From NCBI GenBank assembly GCA_018389105.1, contig JACATO010001123.1:175001-239000 (forward strand): DNA of 64,000 nucleotides, written 5' to 3'. This DNA comes from Nautilus pompilius (lineage: Eukaryota > Mollusca > Cephalopoda > Nautilida > Nautilidae). The notes below the pieces were generated by a model, which ran no database searches, was not told the origin of the DNA, and saw nothing but the letters and a program-made list of their open reading frames with translations. How positions within the stretch are numbered: the stretch's first letter is position 1; every line of letters begins with the position of its first letter. The translations under genes and the position numbers were made by a program. Shown in pieces: positions 24,141 to 35,876 of the stretch.

Positions 24141-26644
24141 TTGAATATTTATTTATGTATTTAAAATTAACGTAACTGAAGCAGAATGGACAAGCTAATG
24201 TACTAACACAGTAATAAAGAAATAGAGTGATTGCGTTCAGTATCTGGTAGGAGACATTTTTTGTAAACTTCTATAACTGATGGTAAAGTTGATTCTACTC
24301 AACTGTTACTAAGTTATTTATATCGTTACCTTTGATTGCACAACAAAGTCTTATTTATATTTATTAATTTAAGAAAGACGACTGTATTTTTTTTTCATTT
24401 TTTTCTTCCTTTATAATATATATATATCTCATTTATTCACTCGAAACTGACTTAATCACATCAAAGGCCAGCAATCGGTACATTTGTTAAATCTAAAAGT
24501 CAATGAAAACTTAACTCGTTCAGGTGCTTTTGTTCAAAACCGACAACTCTGTTTAGGGTTCACGACTACAAGAAAGGTACGCATGTTTTTTGTGTAATAA
24601 AGTGTGTCGACAGTAGTTTTGGTCTTGAACCTATCGGCACACAGACCTTTAGTTTTGTCACGATCTCGATTTCGAGTTTCATCCGGGAAGCTTATTAAAA
24701 ATCAGACCCTTTTGAATCTGGACTTTCAGATACAGTCGATGTGCTTCCGGTAGACTCCTCTGATGTGTGCCGTCTTTCAGCCAGTTTCTGCTCCTGCAGT
24801 TCGTGGGAGACCCTAAGTATTGGGTCATATGAATTATGGGCGCGCCCCGAAACACGTTAAGTTCATTAAAACCATATCTGTTTTTTGTGTCGATATTTAC
24901 TTCAGGATGAGCCTTGTGGAATATATGATGAGTTGGACGCCATTTTGTACCAGACAAAAGCGAACATGAGAGATTTTCTATTTTCAATTAAATATTTACA
25001 CATCTGTGCTCACACCAAAAGCTTATCAGCAGTCAAAATAGTTTAGAAGACAATAAGGTACGTTTATAAATATGCATTTTGCCATTGTTGTTTTTACTTA
25101 TTTTTGATAGATGAATTCAAACGGTAAATAAGAAGCTTTAGTATTTGCTTAATTCCTTTCTTTAGCAGACAGAACTCGGTACGTAGATACATCTAAATAA
25201 ATACAAACAGCAGCTAATGTATGTAAGTGGGCACTAATTCGTCTCGAAGACCAACTTATTAGCTTTCATCTCTCTCTAGAAAGCCTTTTAAAAGTTTGGA
25301 AGTTTAAAAAAAAATTTCCTTTTTTTTTCTTTTTGCGTAGATATTCATGTTGACTTGCGTTTCATAAAATATTGATTTTGATTGTTAGTATTGGATGGTG
25401 TGCTCAGCACGAAATGTTTTGTCACGATTTCTCCATCTAATAGACGAGCAGCTGGCTTGTGTGTGTGTGTGCTAGGATCACACGACCAAACCCGGAAGTT
25501 GCTTGTATACTGGTTTCAGTAATCGAACAAATCCATGTCGGGAGACCGGAAATCTTCTAATGCGGAGGCTTTGTGCCATTCGTCTTGCCTCCAGTTTAGA
25601 ACTGGCTTTTCACTTGATTTTACACACGAGAGATAATAGCGTAATTAGTCTCTATTTGGAAAGAAGAAATAAAATAAAAACAGAGTGGGGCAGAAATCGA
25701 ATTATAAACGCGCTATTTTATGCTCTCAGAACGAATATGGTTTTTCATGCAGAGAGAGAGAGAGAGGAGAGAGGAGGAGAGGGGGAGAGTTGTACAGCGG
25801 ACATGGTAGCGTTGTGCAGGCAAAACGTCGATAAGATTTGTAAACACTTCGATAATGAGAAAGCACTTTAAAAAAGGGGGATGAGAAGAAAGAAATCCCT
25901 AATACAACAGTTTATAAAGTCCTTGAACTTTTCAAAAAATTGCAGCTATTAGGAAAACCTACCTATAAACGATAAAACGCGAACAAGAGTTAATAAAAAT
26001 AATAATAAACTATATTTATTTTAAAGTGCTGGTTAAAAATACGCAAAGATAAATCGGTTATCTTTTTCAGATGCTAGTATGTTCAGGTATGAAGAAAACG
26101 GTTGCTGATGTTACTGAGAGTAATCGGTTGGTACCAGTTAAATAAAGCGGTGGTTTGGTGAACAGCAGGCCGGTTGGTTCACTGGCTACTGACGCAACCC
26201 CAGACCGGTCTCTTCACACTCAGCTTCGAAAATCTGGAAATCGTTTGGACTGAGTGAGTCTCTGAAGACAAAGGCGTAGTGACGTGCTGCGCTCTAGAAA
26301 CGGTGGTTTGTTGTGGCACCTTCAACGTAGTCAAGTGATGACTGTCTGAGCCTTTCTCCGCCGACACACACACACACAAGAGTAATTGAGCTTTCGAATC
26401 TGCTCATCTGAACAGTTCGAGGCGAAATGTTCTCCAACCATCTGTGGCACTAAGAGGAACGATGAACTCCTATCCATAAGCCAAGATCTACGTAGCTGAC
26501 CATTCCATCTGAACTCTTTCATTCCATCTAGTCTTTCTGACAGATGTGCTAACATTAGGTCGAATCACTAGGTTCCTATTTATATATCTGTGCAAAAATG
26601 TACGCCATATTTTCTTCATGGAGTTTCGAGACGTGCATCTGCGA
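24141..26644. other. Unique DNA, no gene recognised
   Basis: AT-rich with a TA run near 24416 and a GA patch at 25750-25790. Frames of 102 codons (minus, 24679-24987) and 122 codons (plus, 25503-25871) are present. The second runs into the GA patch, and neither shows a known domain. A short CA run lies at about 26365-26378. Confidence 0.4.
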
Positions 26645-27028
26645 TCTCTCTCTCTCTCTCTATGTACTGACATCATCTCTCTCTCACTCTCTCTCTCTCT
26701 CTGTACTGACGTCATCTCCCTGTCTCTCTGTACTGACGTCATCTCCCTCTCTCTCTGTACTGACGTCATCTCTCTCTCTCTATGTCCTGACATCATCTCT
26801 GTCTCTCTGTACTGACGTCATCTCCCTCTCTCTCTGTACTGACGTCATCTCTCTCTCTCTATGTACTGACATCATCTCTCTCTATGTACTGACGTCATCT
26901 CTCTCTATGTACTGACATCATCTCTGTCTTTCTGTACTGACGTCATCTCCCTCTCTCTCTGTACTGACGTCATCTCTCTCTCTATGTACTGACATCATCT
27001 CTGTCTCTCTGTACTGACATCATCTCTC

Positions 27029-27090
<62 letters not shown>

Positions 27091-27160
27091 ACGTCCCCTC
27101 TCTGTACTGACACCACCTTTCTATATACTGACCATCATCTCTCCATCTCTCTGTCTGTCC
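26645..27160 (-). repeat. CT-rich tandem array with TGACGTCA and TGACATCA (array C)
   Basis: By hand there are eight TGACGTCA and six TGACATCA cores. The intact core is usually preceded by CTGTAC. The mutated core is almost always preceded by TATGTAC, so two linked subunit types alternate. A pure CT run of about 60 bases follows from 27030. Plus-strand Ser/Leu frames and minus-strand Arg/Glu frames here are repeat artefacts. Confidence 0.95.
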
Positions 27161-28539
27161 CACCCCACTCCTTCCTAAACCCCGGTGACTCCGCCTTGCT
27201 GCAATCCGGTTCGCATTCATTGACGGCCGTCTTGCTCATGTCGAAGTAGCCTCGATCGGTTTAGGAATCTTAAGGGTCAAGCGAGTTTCCCCCGAGATGT
27301 GGTTTGTCAAACCAAGTGAAATTTTCAGAGAGTTAGTCCTTTCTTGACAACAAGTATATTTGCTCAACTATAATTGGAGATTTTAGTTTGCTCCATAAAT
27401 CCCTTTCCTGAGCTTTATGATTTTCTTATGTTGTATTTTCTGCTTTCAAGAACGATGGAAACAGTTTTTTTTTTATTTTTGTGTTAGGGTAAAATATTAA
27501 TATTGATAACTGTGAGAAATCTACTTGCAACCGTCTTACTATCATTTAAACGTTATTTAAAACAAATGAAGCAAGAAGATTTTAAAAAAAAACATAAAAG
27601 GAAGATATAATTCAGTTTTGTGTGTTGTTTTAATACATTAAATACGCACGTCCACTTTCACTTTATCTTTTCTTTACCTTTGACGACAGAGATCCTAGCA
27701 CGACACTCGAGTGGACTTACACGCGATAGCAAATATCTTGTAGATTCCACAATCATTGAAAATGAATTAAAAGCTGACTTTTCGGTGAAATTCTTGATCT
27801 AGGAAAAGGCGAGTCACCTGTTGCCACAGCCGCCGCCGTAGATATTTTGGTTATTTATTTATGTCAGATCGGTTTTGATTTTGAAAGAATCGCTTACAGG
27901 TAGCGGGACTGTTCTGGCATAGACCAGGAATAACATAAATCCCGAACGCACAAGCGAATATGGCATTCTGAAGGCACCGCGTTCCATCCATCCTGTACAA
28001 GACGTCCTACAACTTCACAGACACCCGACTTCGCCACAGCGCAACGAATTTTAAAAAAAAATCAGAACACCTCCCCCTACCTTTACTGATTGCCTACAAA
28101 TCCCCCAAAGGTCAAGTTGGGCGTAGTGCTTACATGGCTCTCGTTACCTGTCTTTAATAGTTAAAAGGTATTTATGTTAACGTGGCTTCTTTTCATCCGG
28201 TTCCTTAGACCTAAGCGGCAAAAGGGCGCAGAAGAAATGGAAAATGGCGTCTACTGTTGGAGGGGACAAAGAAATACATTTCAATTTTTGAGGCATTGAA
28301 TCATTTTTCCTTCTAGAATTCCCACTGCACCATTCTTATACATATTCACCATTATGGCTACAGCAAGAGAAGAATCTACTGTTATTTCAATGGCTGCGGC
28401 GTCTATATCCACATGTACAGAAATAGGGCGGCGTAAAAGCTATTACTTCGATGTATAATGTTGCCTATAAGCAGATACGTTTTGTACGTTACCTGTCATT
28501 TCCTGTGCGTAAAGTGACAGGGCAGACACGGAGAGAGTC
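27161..28539. other. Unique DNA, no gene seen
   Basis: Mixed composition with AT-rich parts. No open frame above about 60 codons and no recognised repeat. Confidence 0.45.
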
Positions 28540-28780
28540 GTGTCAATAAAAGTTAAATAAACACTAATAATCACTCTGCCCATTAGCTTCTAACCCGGAG
28601 ACAAAATAAAGCTGCCCTGGTTCCAGAGCCGAGCCTGAAGTTACAGCGGATAGGATGTGAAAGGGGGAGAATTATACGCTCGTTTACCCTGCCTCACCCC
28701 CTCTGCTCGGTTCACACTTGGGTTTCTCGGTGTGAGTCAGGCAGCCCGACGCGACGATACACACAGCAGCATGCTGGACG
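28540..28780. promoter_or_regulatory. Candidate conserved non-coding block
   Basis: The block holds CACTAATAATCAC, CCCATTAGC and a GC-balanced run up to the CAGCAGCATGC near 28765. The texture is that of an animal enhancer. No direct evidence of function exists. Confidence 0.25.
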
Positions 28781-28952
28781 GAGAGCGTTAGTGTTCGGGT
28801 TTCAGTTCACCGACAAACAGATTGCTTCGCAACAGCAGAACTCTCGTCCCCAAAGCTATCGCTTTACCACTACGTGTTTCCAAGCACCTGATTTGTTTTC
28901 AGCGCGGGTTAACGTTATACATATCCTCTCCCGGCATCAGACCTTTGTTTTT

Positions 28953-28999
28953 ATTGGCCTTAATAGCCCGCCCTCCCTTTACGCTTCAGAACGGCCAAT
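28953..28999 (+). promoter_or_regulatory. Promoter-like CCAAT pair with GC box
   Basis: An inverted CCAAT box (ATTGG, 28953-28957) and a direct one (CCAAT, 28995-28999) are 42 bases apart, about four helical turns. Between them is the GC-box-like run GCCCGCCCTCCC (28965-28976). Paired CCAAT boxes with a GC box are the usual layout of NF-Y/Sp1-driven TATA-less promoters. A long open frame begins 30 bases downstream. The promoter role is inferred. Confidence 0.3.
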
Positions 29000-29028
29000 A
29001 GGGGAGAGGGAGCTGTTCCGCTTGGTGA

Positions 29029-29418
29029 TGGACCGATAACAGAGATTGGCCTCTTGCGCGTCCCACGACTCCTAGCAGAGCCTTAGAGTACCGAGCTGAT
29101 CTGATACCACAGATAAGTTGCTCGCGCAGGCTCCGCCACCAACACAATAACCCCTCTCATCCCCGGGCCCTTTGGAGCCAAGAGGCTTGCAATGCAGTTG
29201 GCGATCTATGGTTTCCTGTTTTTGCTTTCGATGATAAAGACGCCAAAGAACGGATCCGAACATCTGCTTTTGCCACTGTAGCACATGAGTTTGTAGAAAG
29301 ACTGACAGCGGATGATGATGCATATAAATATCCTGCTTTTAATTTCGTTAATAAAACAACCCGTAGGACGGTTTCTAGAAAGGCTATACAGCGCCTGTTC
29401 ACTCCATCTTGGGAATAG
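29029..29418 (+). CDS. Unassigned 129-codon open stretch without ATG start
   Basis: The frame is open from just after a TGA at 29026-29028 to a TAG at 29416-29418. The last 77 codons look protein-like, with acidic and basic residues mixed and few Ser/Leu runs. They include LWFPVFAFDDKDAKERIRTS and KYPAFNFVNKTTRRTVSRKA. There is no in-frame ATG near the beginning. If real, it would be an internal or terminal exon or part of an old mobile element. A separate 29-codon frame starts at an ATG at 29192 in another phase and begins with a hydrophobic stretch. I do not recognise either. The Tigger fossil starts about 360 bases downstream, but this stretch matches no part of a Tigger transposase I know. 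Confidence 0.2.
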   Translation, partial: WTDNRDWPLARPTTPSRALEYRADLIPQISCSRRLRHQHNNPSHPRALWSQEACNAVGDLWFPVFAFDDKDAKERIRTSAFATVAHEFVERLTADDDAYKYPAFNFVNKTTRRTVSRKAIQRLFTPSWE

Positions 29419-29779
29419 TATTAATACACATATATATATTGAAAAGCGTGCCATTTTGTTGCTCTAAACGTGACAGGTAAATAGACTGATTAACGAATTG
29501 TAATTAGCATCTTTCTTTTTTTTTTTTGATTGGTTAGAAACGTCGATGTCTTTATCACAAACCAAAGAATTCTATACGGGTATCCGTAGATTTGCAAATT
29601 TTCGCAAAAAGAACTTTTTTTTTTCAAAATCTTAATCGGTAGAATCAAGTAACTACGAAGCTGGATGTCTTACTAAATTGCAAACAAGGTGCGCAACCGT
29701 CGGTCTGCCTTAAGTTGCCATATCGTACTGTTGCTGTGAAGTGTTCCTTGGTCTTTTATCTTCCGTAATTTATTTCATC

Positions 29780-30390
29780 CCTCGAGATGTCTAGCAGGAG
29801 ATCCTCCTCAGGCTCAGTTGCTGGAGCTCGATCAGAAAAAAAGGGGGCTACGGTGGAAGAAGAAAGTAGCGACACATCACCACTACCGCCAAAACAGTTG
29901 AGTTGTCCGCGAAGAGGCTTGCGGAGGCATTCAGCCATGTCGAACGAGCTGTGATCATCATCAAGGATGACGAACGATCCAGACGTGGAGCGAAGTATTA
30001 AGTGTAGCGGGATAATGGAAGACGCCATACGCTGATATAAGGAGCTGTATCAGGAAGAAGAAAGGAAAGCTGTCCAGATGTCTCTTGATGCATTCCTCAA
30101 ACCTCAACCTTCATTCAGAAAGAAAACGACAGATCCTTCCCATAAAGTGAAAAAAGTGAATAAATTTATTAATGTAAATATTGTTCTTTAGATTTACTTC
30201 TAACAGTATTTCTCATGCTTTATAATGAAAGAAATTGATACCTTCAGATTGCCAAAATTTTGGGGGTAAGGAACGCATTCCTCACATATAACATTAAAAT
30301 AGCAAGTGAAATGTTTTCGATTTACGAATTATCGTTGTACGAAACGTCTTCCAGGAGTTCATCGCTTTCGTAAACTTAGGGATACCTGTA
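29780..30390 (+). pseudogene. Right end of a Tigger (pogo-type) transposon
   Basis: The C-terminal part of a Tigger transposase can be read with frameshifts. LLELDQKK is followed by LSAKRLAEAFSHVERAV, then DPDVERSIK, then YKELYQEEERKAVQMSLDAF near 30041-30100. These match the usual ending of the family, with an acidic linker, then LAEAFS..E, DPN.ER, and Y..IY.EKK..T.Q.SLD.F. The 3' non-coding part at 30310-30390 has repeated TTACGAA-like words (TTTCGATTTACGAATTATCG) and ends in GGGATACCTGTA, the typical right terminus. The DDE catalytic part and N-terminus are missing. A 90-codon minus frame over it is a shadow. Confidence 0.8.
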
Positions 30391-31499
30391 CTTATGGAGT
30401 AAAATTTATTCCTCATCTTTCGCCGGTATTCGACACTAGAATTTTCTTTTTTAAAAAGATTAACCAATTAAGTGTGGAGAGGATGCTGTACTGACGAGTG
30501 AAAACCATGGCATCTGGACGATTTCCACATCACAAAATTAACTTCTATCTGTTTACTAGTGAGAATAAAACATTATTATGATGAAACTTGAGATTGCCCA
30601 AGTATAAATGTACGAGCAAGAATATTTTTTTTAAATTATCCCATATGTTCTGTCAGCAATTGGACGTCTAGTTATTTCGGCAAACCTCAGCCTGCCGACC
30701 GACAAAAACAGGTACCTATTTTTCATTGAGGATTTACAGCCCCTCGAACCCAAAGTTTCCACGAGATGGCAGTTCAGCTGCTTTAATAGAAAGCGTCTCT
30801 TATTCCACCCATTGGTGGCAATGATGGACAACAGGTTTTTCTCAGCCAGACAAATGAATCAGAAGTTTATTGCGTAAGCCACCAGAATTAGTTGGGGAGT
30901 CGGAGTGGGTGATTGACTTTTTCTATTAATGTCGCATCAGAGACTTATTTAAGATTTCGACAAGGTGAAGTTCCGCTCCTGAAAAGAAGAAGAAACAAAG
31001 ATATGGTGCTAGTTTGTATAAAAGTGTGTTATCTTTAATGAAGTCTTTTTTTGAAATATCTTGACGTGCGTGGCACCGTTTCAAGTAAATTAAAAGGAAA
31101 CTGTAATTGTTTGTTTAGTACGTATTACATCTACCAGTATCTTCCATATGAAATTCGTGTAATACATTCCATATGAAATCCACTTCGTATTTTCAGCATG
31201 AGCACAAACATCTACATATCTAAAACTGACGCCATACCATCCACTATCGCCTTTTCACTAATACATTGTCTACTCACAGCTCAGCTGTATCGGGCAGGTT
31301 TTCGCTGTTTACTTCTATTAATTTCTCAGGAAAAACTTTGTCTCTTAGCGAGTTAAGCTCTCAGCTACTTGATTTACAGCGTTAATTTATCTCATCAAAC
31401 CAATAGAAAATTATCAACATTATTTACTAAAATTTTTAATTATGGAATACGAATAATTTGCGTAGACTGCAAAAAATAATATGGACACAGGAAGATCTC
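30391..31499. other. Unique DNA with an unassigned coding-like remnant
   Basis: At about 30640-30860 the plus strand reads a fairly protein-like stretch including RLVISANLSLPTDKNRYLFF and MMDNRFFSARQMNQKF, broken by a stop at the TAA after ...CFNRK-like codons in another phase. I cannot assign it. It may be another transposon fossil. The rest is AT-rich. Confidence 0.3.
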
Positions 31500-31878
31500 T
31501 CGCTAGATAGAGCTCGAGAGCTCTCTCTCGTTCTCAGCAGCTCTCTCTCTTTCTCATCTCACAAAATATCTTCACAGCTCGGCTCTCTCTGGAGCTCTCG
31601 CTCTCGAGGTTTCTAGAGCTCATCTAGCTCTCTCTCTCTCAATCTGATCGCGAGCGCTAGCAAAAGAGTCTCTCTCTCTCATCTCTCTCTGGCGAATAGC
31701 CTCTCAGCTCGTTTCTCATCTCTCTCTCTGTTTCTCATATCTCTCATCTCGATCTCTCTCGCTCTCATCTCTCTCGCTCTCAACAGCTCTCATCGCTCTC
31801 GATCTAGTCTCTCGTCTCTCTCTCTCGAGCTCTCGCTCGATCTCTCTCCTCGCTCTCTCTCCATCTCTCTCGCTCTCC

Positions 31879-31977
<99 letters not shown>

Positions 31978-31984
31978 TCCATCT
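31500..31984. repeat. Degraded CT-rich array
   Basis: From 31500 to about 31870 CTCTCT runs are heavily interrupted by GAGCTC, CGCTCTC and CATCTC. From 31875 to 31975 the run is nearly pure CT. No TGACGTCA is present, but the CTCATCTCTCTC phrase recalls the CRE arrays. Minus-strand Arg/Glu frames are artefacts. Confidence 0.9.
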
Positions 31985-34595
31985 CTGTATTTTAATTCTT
32001 TCGGTCGCTATCAAAGCGATTCGCTTAAATCTGTATCGCGAAACTGGTGCACTGCAGAATCCAGTATTAATTGTAGCTAAGACCAAACTCTATAAACCGT
32101 ATAATTAAAGAGGCAATAACATCGAATTATTAACTCGTAACAGAAACAAAAACAAACAAAAAGGACTAACAACACGATAATACCGTCAAAAGAAATTATG
32201 GCGAGATTCTTCAAAGCAATTGTGCATGTGTAAGAAATACGCGTCACTGGGTTGAGACCGACGAATCGATTTATCAAAATGTGTCTGTCAGCCGGGAAAT
32301 TTTTTCTGGACAAATGATAATTAAAGATAACAACAAAAGAAATGTTGACCATCCTAACCATTTTTTAATGTTCTGGCATTTCTTTAAATGTGGGGAAAGC
32401 TAGCGCTTGTTACGGACCAATGCACGGCTACTCGATTACGTTTCGTCGAAGAATTAATGAGGATTCTTAGGTAAATCTGACAAATTAATAAAATATCTCC
32501 CCTGTTTTTCCTAACTGAGGAAGGAAGAGTTAGTGGATTATCGCCTATTCTTGGTTCAACATCTCGACGCTGGCATTACAACCTGTGTAAATGTTTCTTT
32601 CCGTTGTTGTTCGTTACAGGTACTCAGCGGTGGGGGGGGGGAGATAGCCGGTTGGAGAGGGTTAAACACAGAAAATTTTAAAAAAAAAAACGGGTATTTT
32701 GAGGTAACTGCTAGTCAACGCCGTGTGTTCTGTCGTCACTCGCCCACAGATAACGGCTGTCATGAGGACCCCAGGAAGAGATTTTTAAATGAGGTGGGTC
32801 CTCATTAACGACAAAATTGAAAAGAGCTATCTAAATGTGAACTTTTCACAGCATTTACTTTCATACTTAAATGTCACGCATATACTAAGTAAGGATGCTT
32901 TCTCCTGGCACGGTCGCAAATCACGGGAGAAATTTCTCTAGGATGAATATTAATGGTATTTTTTTTAAAAAATGTGGGCATGGAATTGGATGTTCGATGG
33001 AAATCTCATCTTATCTTCTGAACGCTCGCGAAAAAGCATCAGCTGCTTTAAGCTTCCGCAACCGCAACAAATCGAGGGGAAAGATTAAATAACGTTAAAT
33101 TCTTAATTCCAAATGACATTTACTTTAATCGGTACCCTGAAGAACAGAAACAGGCGATCTCTTCGAGGATGAGAAAAGTTCGTATTTACAAAACATCCAA
33201 TGAGATTCTGCACTTTAAGGGGGGGATTCTGTGCCCTGGAGTGGTCACTCTGAACAGGTGCAGGCAGATTAAATTAAGTCAAACTGTAAAATAATTTCCA
33301 GGTCCGCACGTGAACCAGGTTATTCACTGCTTTCTGCTGAGTTGAGTGTCCGCAAACTTCGAATAAAAGCTGCCCCTTATTCAACGAATCAAAGGGGGCC
33401 TCAGTATTCCATCAGCAGTCGGAGTCGAACGAAGAACAACGTACACCGATAGAAGTGAAGTGATCACGTGAATGAAAATTAATTATACATTCAATTATTA
33501 TAATACATTGATATTAAGAGACAGTTTAAATTTTAGAAAATTTTAAAAAGAATTTTAAAAAATTAAAAAAAAAAAAAATTCCACCGCTTAGTCTCGTCAT
33601 TTTAAGTTGTAGCAAAGACTCGGATCTGCCGATCTGGAAACTTTAACTCTTCAACTGTCGCTGAATAGCTGCGCTCAACTCTCATAGGCTGAGTAAGTCG
33701 TCGTGATATGCCACTCAAAAGCATGATGCTGCCACATAGTAGGCTAGGGAATCTCCTCGCGTCCCTTATAATCAGAATGGCATTTCTCAAGGGTCCACTG
33801 GTTTCTTTCAGACCACAATAACTGCCATCAAGCAGAAGCACGGGTGATCATTTAAAATACGCTAAGAGTGAGGGATCTTCCAAAGCGCCGCAGATGACGA
33901 GTAATCTAGCTGTTCGATAATCCCCTAATCTCTATAGTTTTGTTTCATAATCGCTGTTACGGCACAAACTAGACGTAGTGTGTATTTCCCTTTGACGCTG
34001 TGGAAGTTGTTTGGCTACATACTCTCGTATATCGCCGCAATAAGTTCATAGTTTCCGCCCAACTAACAGAGAAGAAAATTAAATAAAAGTTTTATCCATC
34101 AAATAAAGTAAATGAAATTCAAAGCGATGCTACCCATGATCTCAATCCTAGAATCATAGATAACTACAATTTTTTTTTTTTTGAAAAAAAAAGAAGAAGA
34201 CATCTGCAACCTTCAGAAGAGTAAAAAGATATTGGTGTCAATATGGGATCTACAAAGGATTAGCTGAGTATCAGATAATCCATGTCGTTTGTGGTGTAGT
34301 GTTTTTTCAAAATTAAATTACTTACACACTATGCCGGATTGTCCTAGCGCGCTCACTCGTCATGAAGCTGCAAAGGCAAGACTTTAGTTGGTATCCGGTT
34401 TTGGCTGCACACCAAAATGGAGATTTAGGGTGGGGGTCGGCTCTTTTACTGCGGTTTCTTCCGGGTAGTCCGATTTCTTAGATTAGTAGTAGGTTCTTGA
34501 AAAAAAAACACCTTTACCTTTGAGGTCTATTCAGTGAATACAAAAGAATAAAGTTTTAAAAAGTGGTGCAAAAGCCATACTATGGTAATCGTGAC
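31985..34595. other. Unique DNA, no gene recognised
   Basis: Mixed and AT-rich sequence. Frames of up to 94 codons (minus, 32077-32361) and 91 codons (plus, 32533-32808) have no known motif. A B-box-like GTTCGACTCC on the minus strand near 33422 is too isolated to call a SINE. Confidence 0.45.
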
Positions 34596-34981
34596 GGAAT
34601 TTAAAACGTGACGTCATGCATGGTTAGCGCCTTTCAGACGGAATTTAAAACGTGACGTCATGCATGGTTAGCGCCTTTCAGACGGAATTTAAAACGTGAT
34701 GTCATGCATGGTTAGCGCCTTTCAGACGGAATTTAAAACGTGACGTCATGCATGGTTAGCGCCTTTCAGACGGAATTTAAAACGTGACGTCATGCATGGT
34801 TAGCGCCTTTCAGACGGAATTTAAAACGTGACGTCATGCATGGTTAGCGCCTTTCAGACGGAATTTAAAACGTGACGTCATGCATGGTTAGCGCCTTTCA
34901 GACGAAACGTGACGTCATGCATGGTTAGCGCCTTTCAGACGGAATTTAAAACGTGACGTCATGCATGGTTAGCGCCTTTCA
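34596..34981 (+). repeat. 44-bp minisatellite, nine copies, each with a CRE
   Basis: Seven full 44-base units begin at 34596 and every 44 bases to 34860. A 37-base unit follows at 34904 and a 41-base terminal unit at 34941. Each unit contains ACGTGACGTCATGCATGG, in which the CRE palindrome TGACGTCA overlaps an ATGCAT palindrome. Eight copies have the perfect octamer and the third has TGATGTCA. The units are otherwise nearly identical, which suggests recent expansion. Confidence 0.95.
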
Positions 34982-35697
34982 CGCAGCACCATATAGACTA
35001 GATTTCTTCAGCCCGCTTGGTTCAGACTTCTTGAAAACTGACGGTAGGAAAGATGACGACATGTTAACGCCCCTGAAGTTGACGGTAGGAAAGCAACAGC
35101 AGGCAACCGACAAGCAGTACAGACATTGGAGGAGAACAGATGAAGCAGAACAGCCGAAGTGAATCTTGCTAAAACTGAAGCAGTCGTGATGAGTGTTGTT
35201 AGGGTTCCGCTATTGATTCTATTTCTTTTGAGTCTGTGGATAAATGAATCTATTAGGAAGACAACATCACATTAAGTGGCGTATTTCTAATGGCTGCATT
35301 TATTCAGACCTAACGAGATATAAACGCACTGACACGGTCACTTTTATTAAAGTATTTATTCGTAAACTTTTCTGATTCCACAAGGGCAGAAACTGTTACA
35401 GCGACAGGTGGGCTAAAGATGAAGATCGCACTTGTTTGGAGGTAAAACACGAAGCTGATCAATAAAGAGAAGTTCCAAACCTAACCCTAAATTTTAAAAA
35501 AAAACAAACAAAAAAAGCAGCTAAAGAGGTTTTCTTTATTCAAAATACTGACTACCCTGGCACTTAAAATTTAATATGGTCAGAGATCCCCAATATCAAA
35601 CAATTTCTTTCTGGTTGTGTTGAGTCAAAAAAGCAAATTGTTTGGACTTGATCAACCGGATATAAAAAACATAAAGAAATTCTTTCTATTGTTTCAT
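34982..35697. other. Unique DNA, no gene seen
   Basis: A 69-codon plus frame starts in the last minisatellite copies (34953-35162) and is probably chance. The word TGACGGTAGGAAAG occurs twice, near 35039 and 35079. No domain is recognised. Confidence 0.4.
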
Positions 35698-35699
35698 TT

Positions 35700-35755
<56 letters not shown>

Positions 35756-35766
35756 ACTACTACTAC

Positions 35767-35852
<86 letters not shown>

Positions 35853-35876
35853 TATTATTATTATTATTATTATAAT
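35698..35876. repeat. Compound ACT/ATT trinucleotide repeat
   Basis: About 20 ACT units switch to a long ATT block at about 35768. Thr, Tyr, Ile and Ser homopolymer frames over it are artefacts. Confidence 0.95.

Noticed and set aside
24679-24987. 102-codon minus frame as a transposon fragment
   Set aside because: The composition looks protein-like but I could not align it with any family I know.
25503-25871. 122-codon plus frame
   Set aside because: It runs into a GA patch and has no recognisable motif.
33400-33470. B-box-like GTTCGACTCC on the minus strand
   Set aside because: No convincing A box at the correct distance.
35473-35495. Telomere-like CCTAACCCTAA word
   Set aside because: Only two units are present, so it is not a telomeric repeat.
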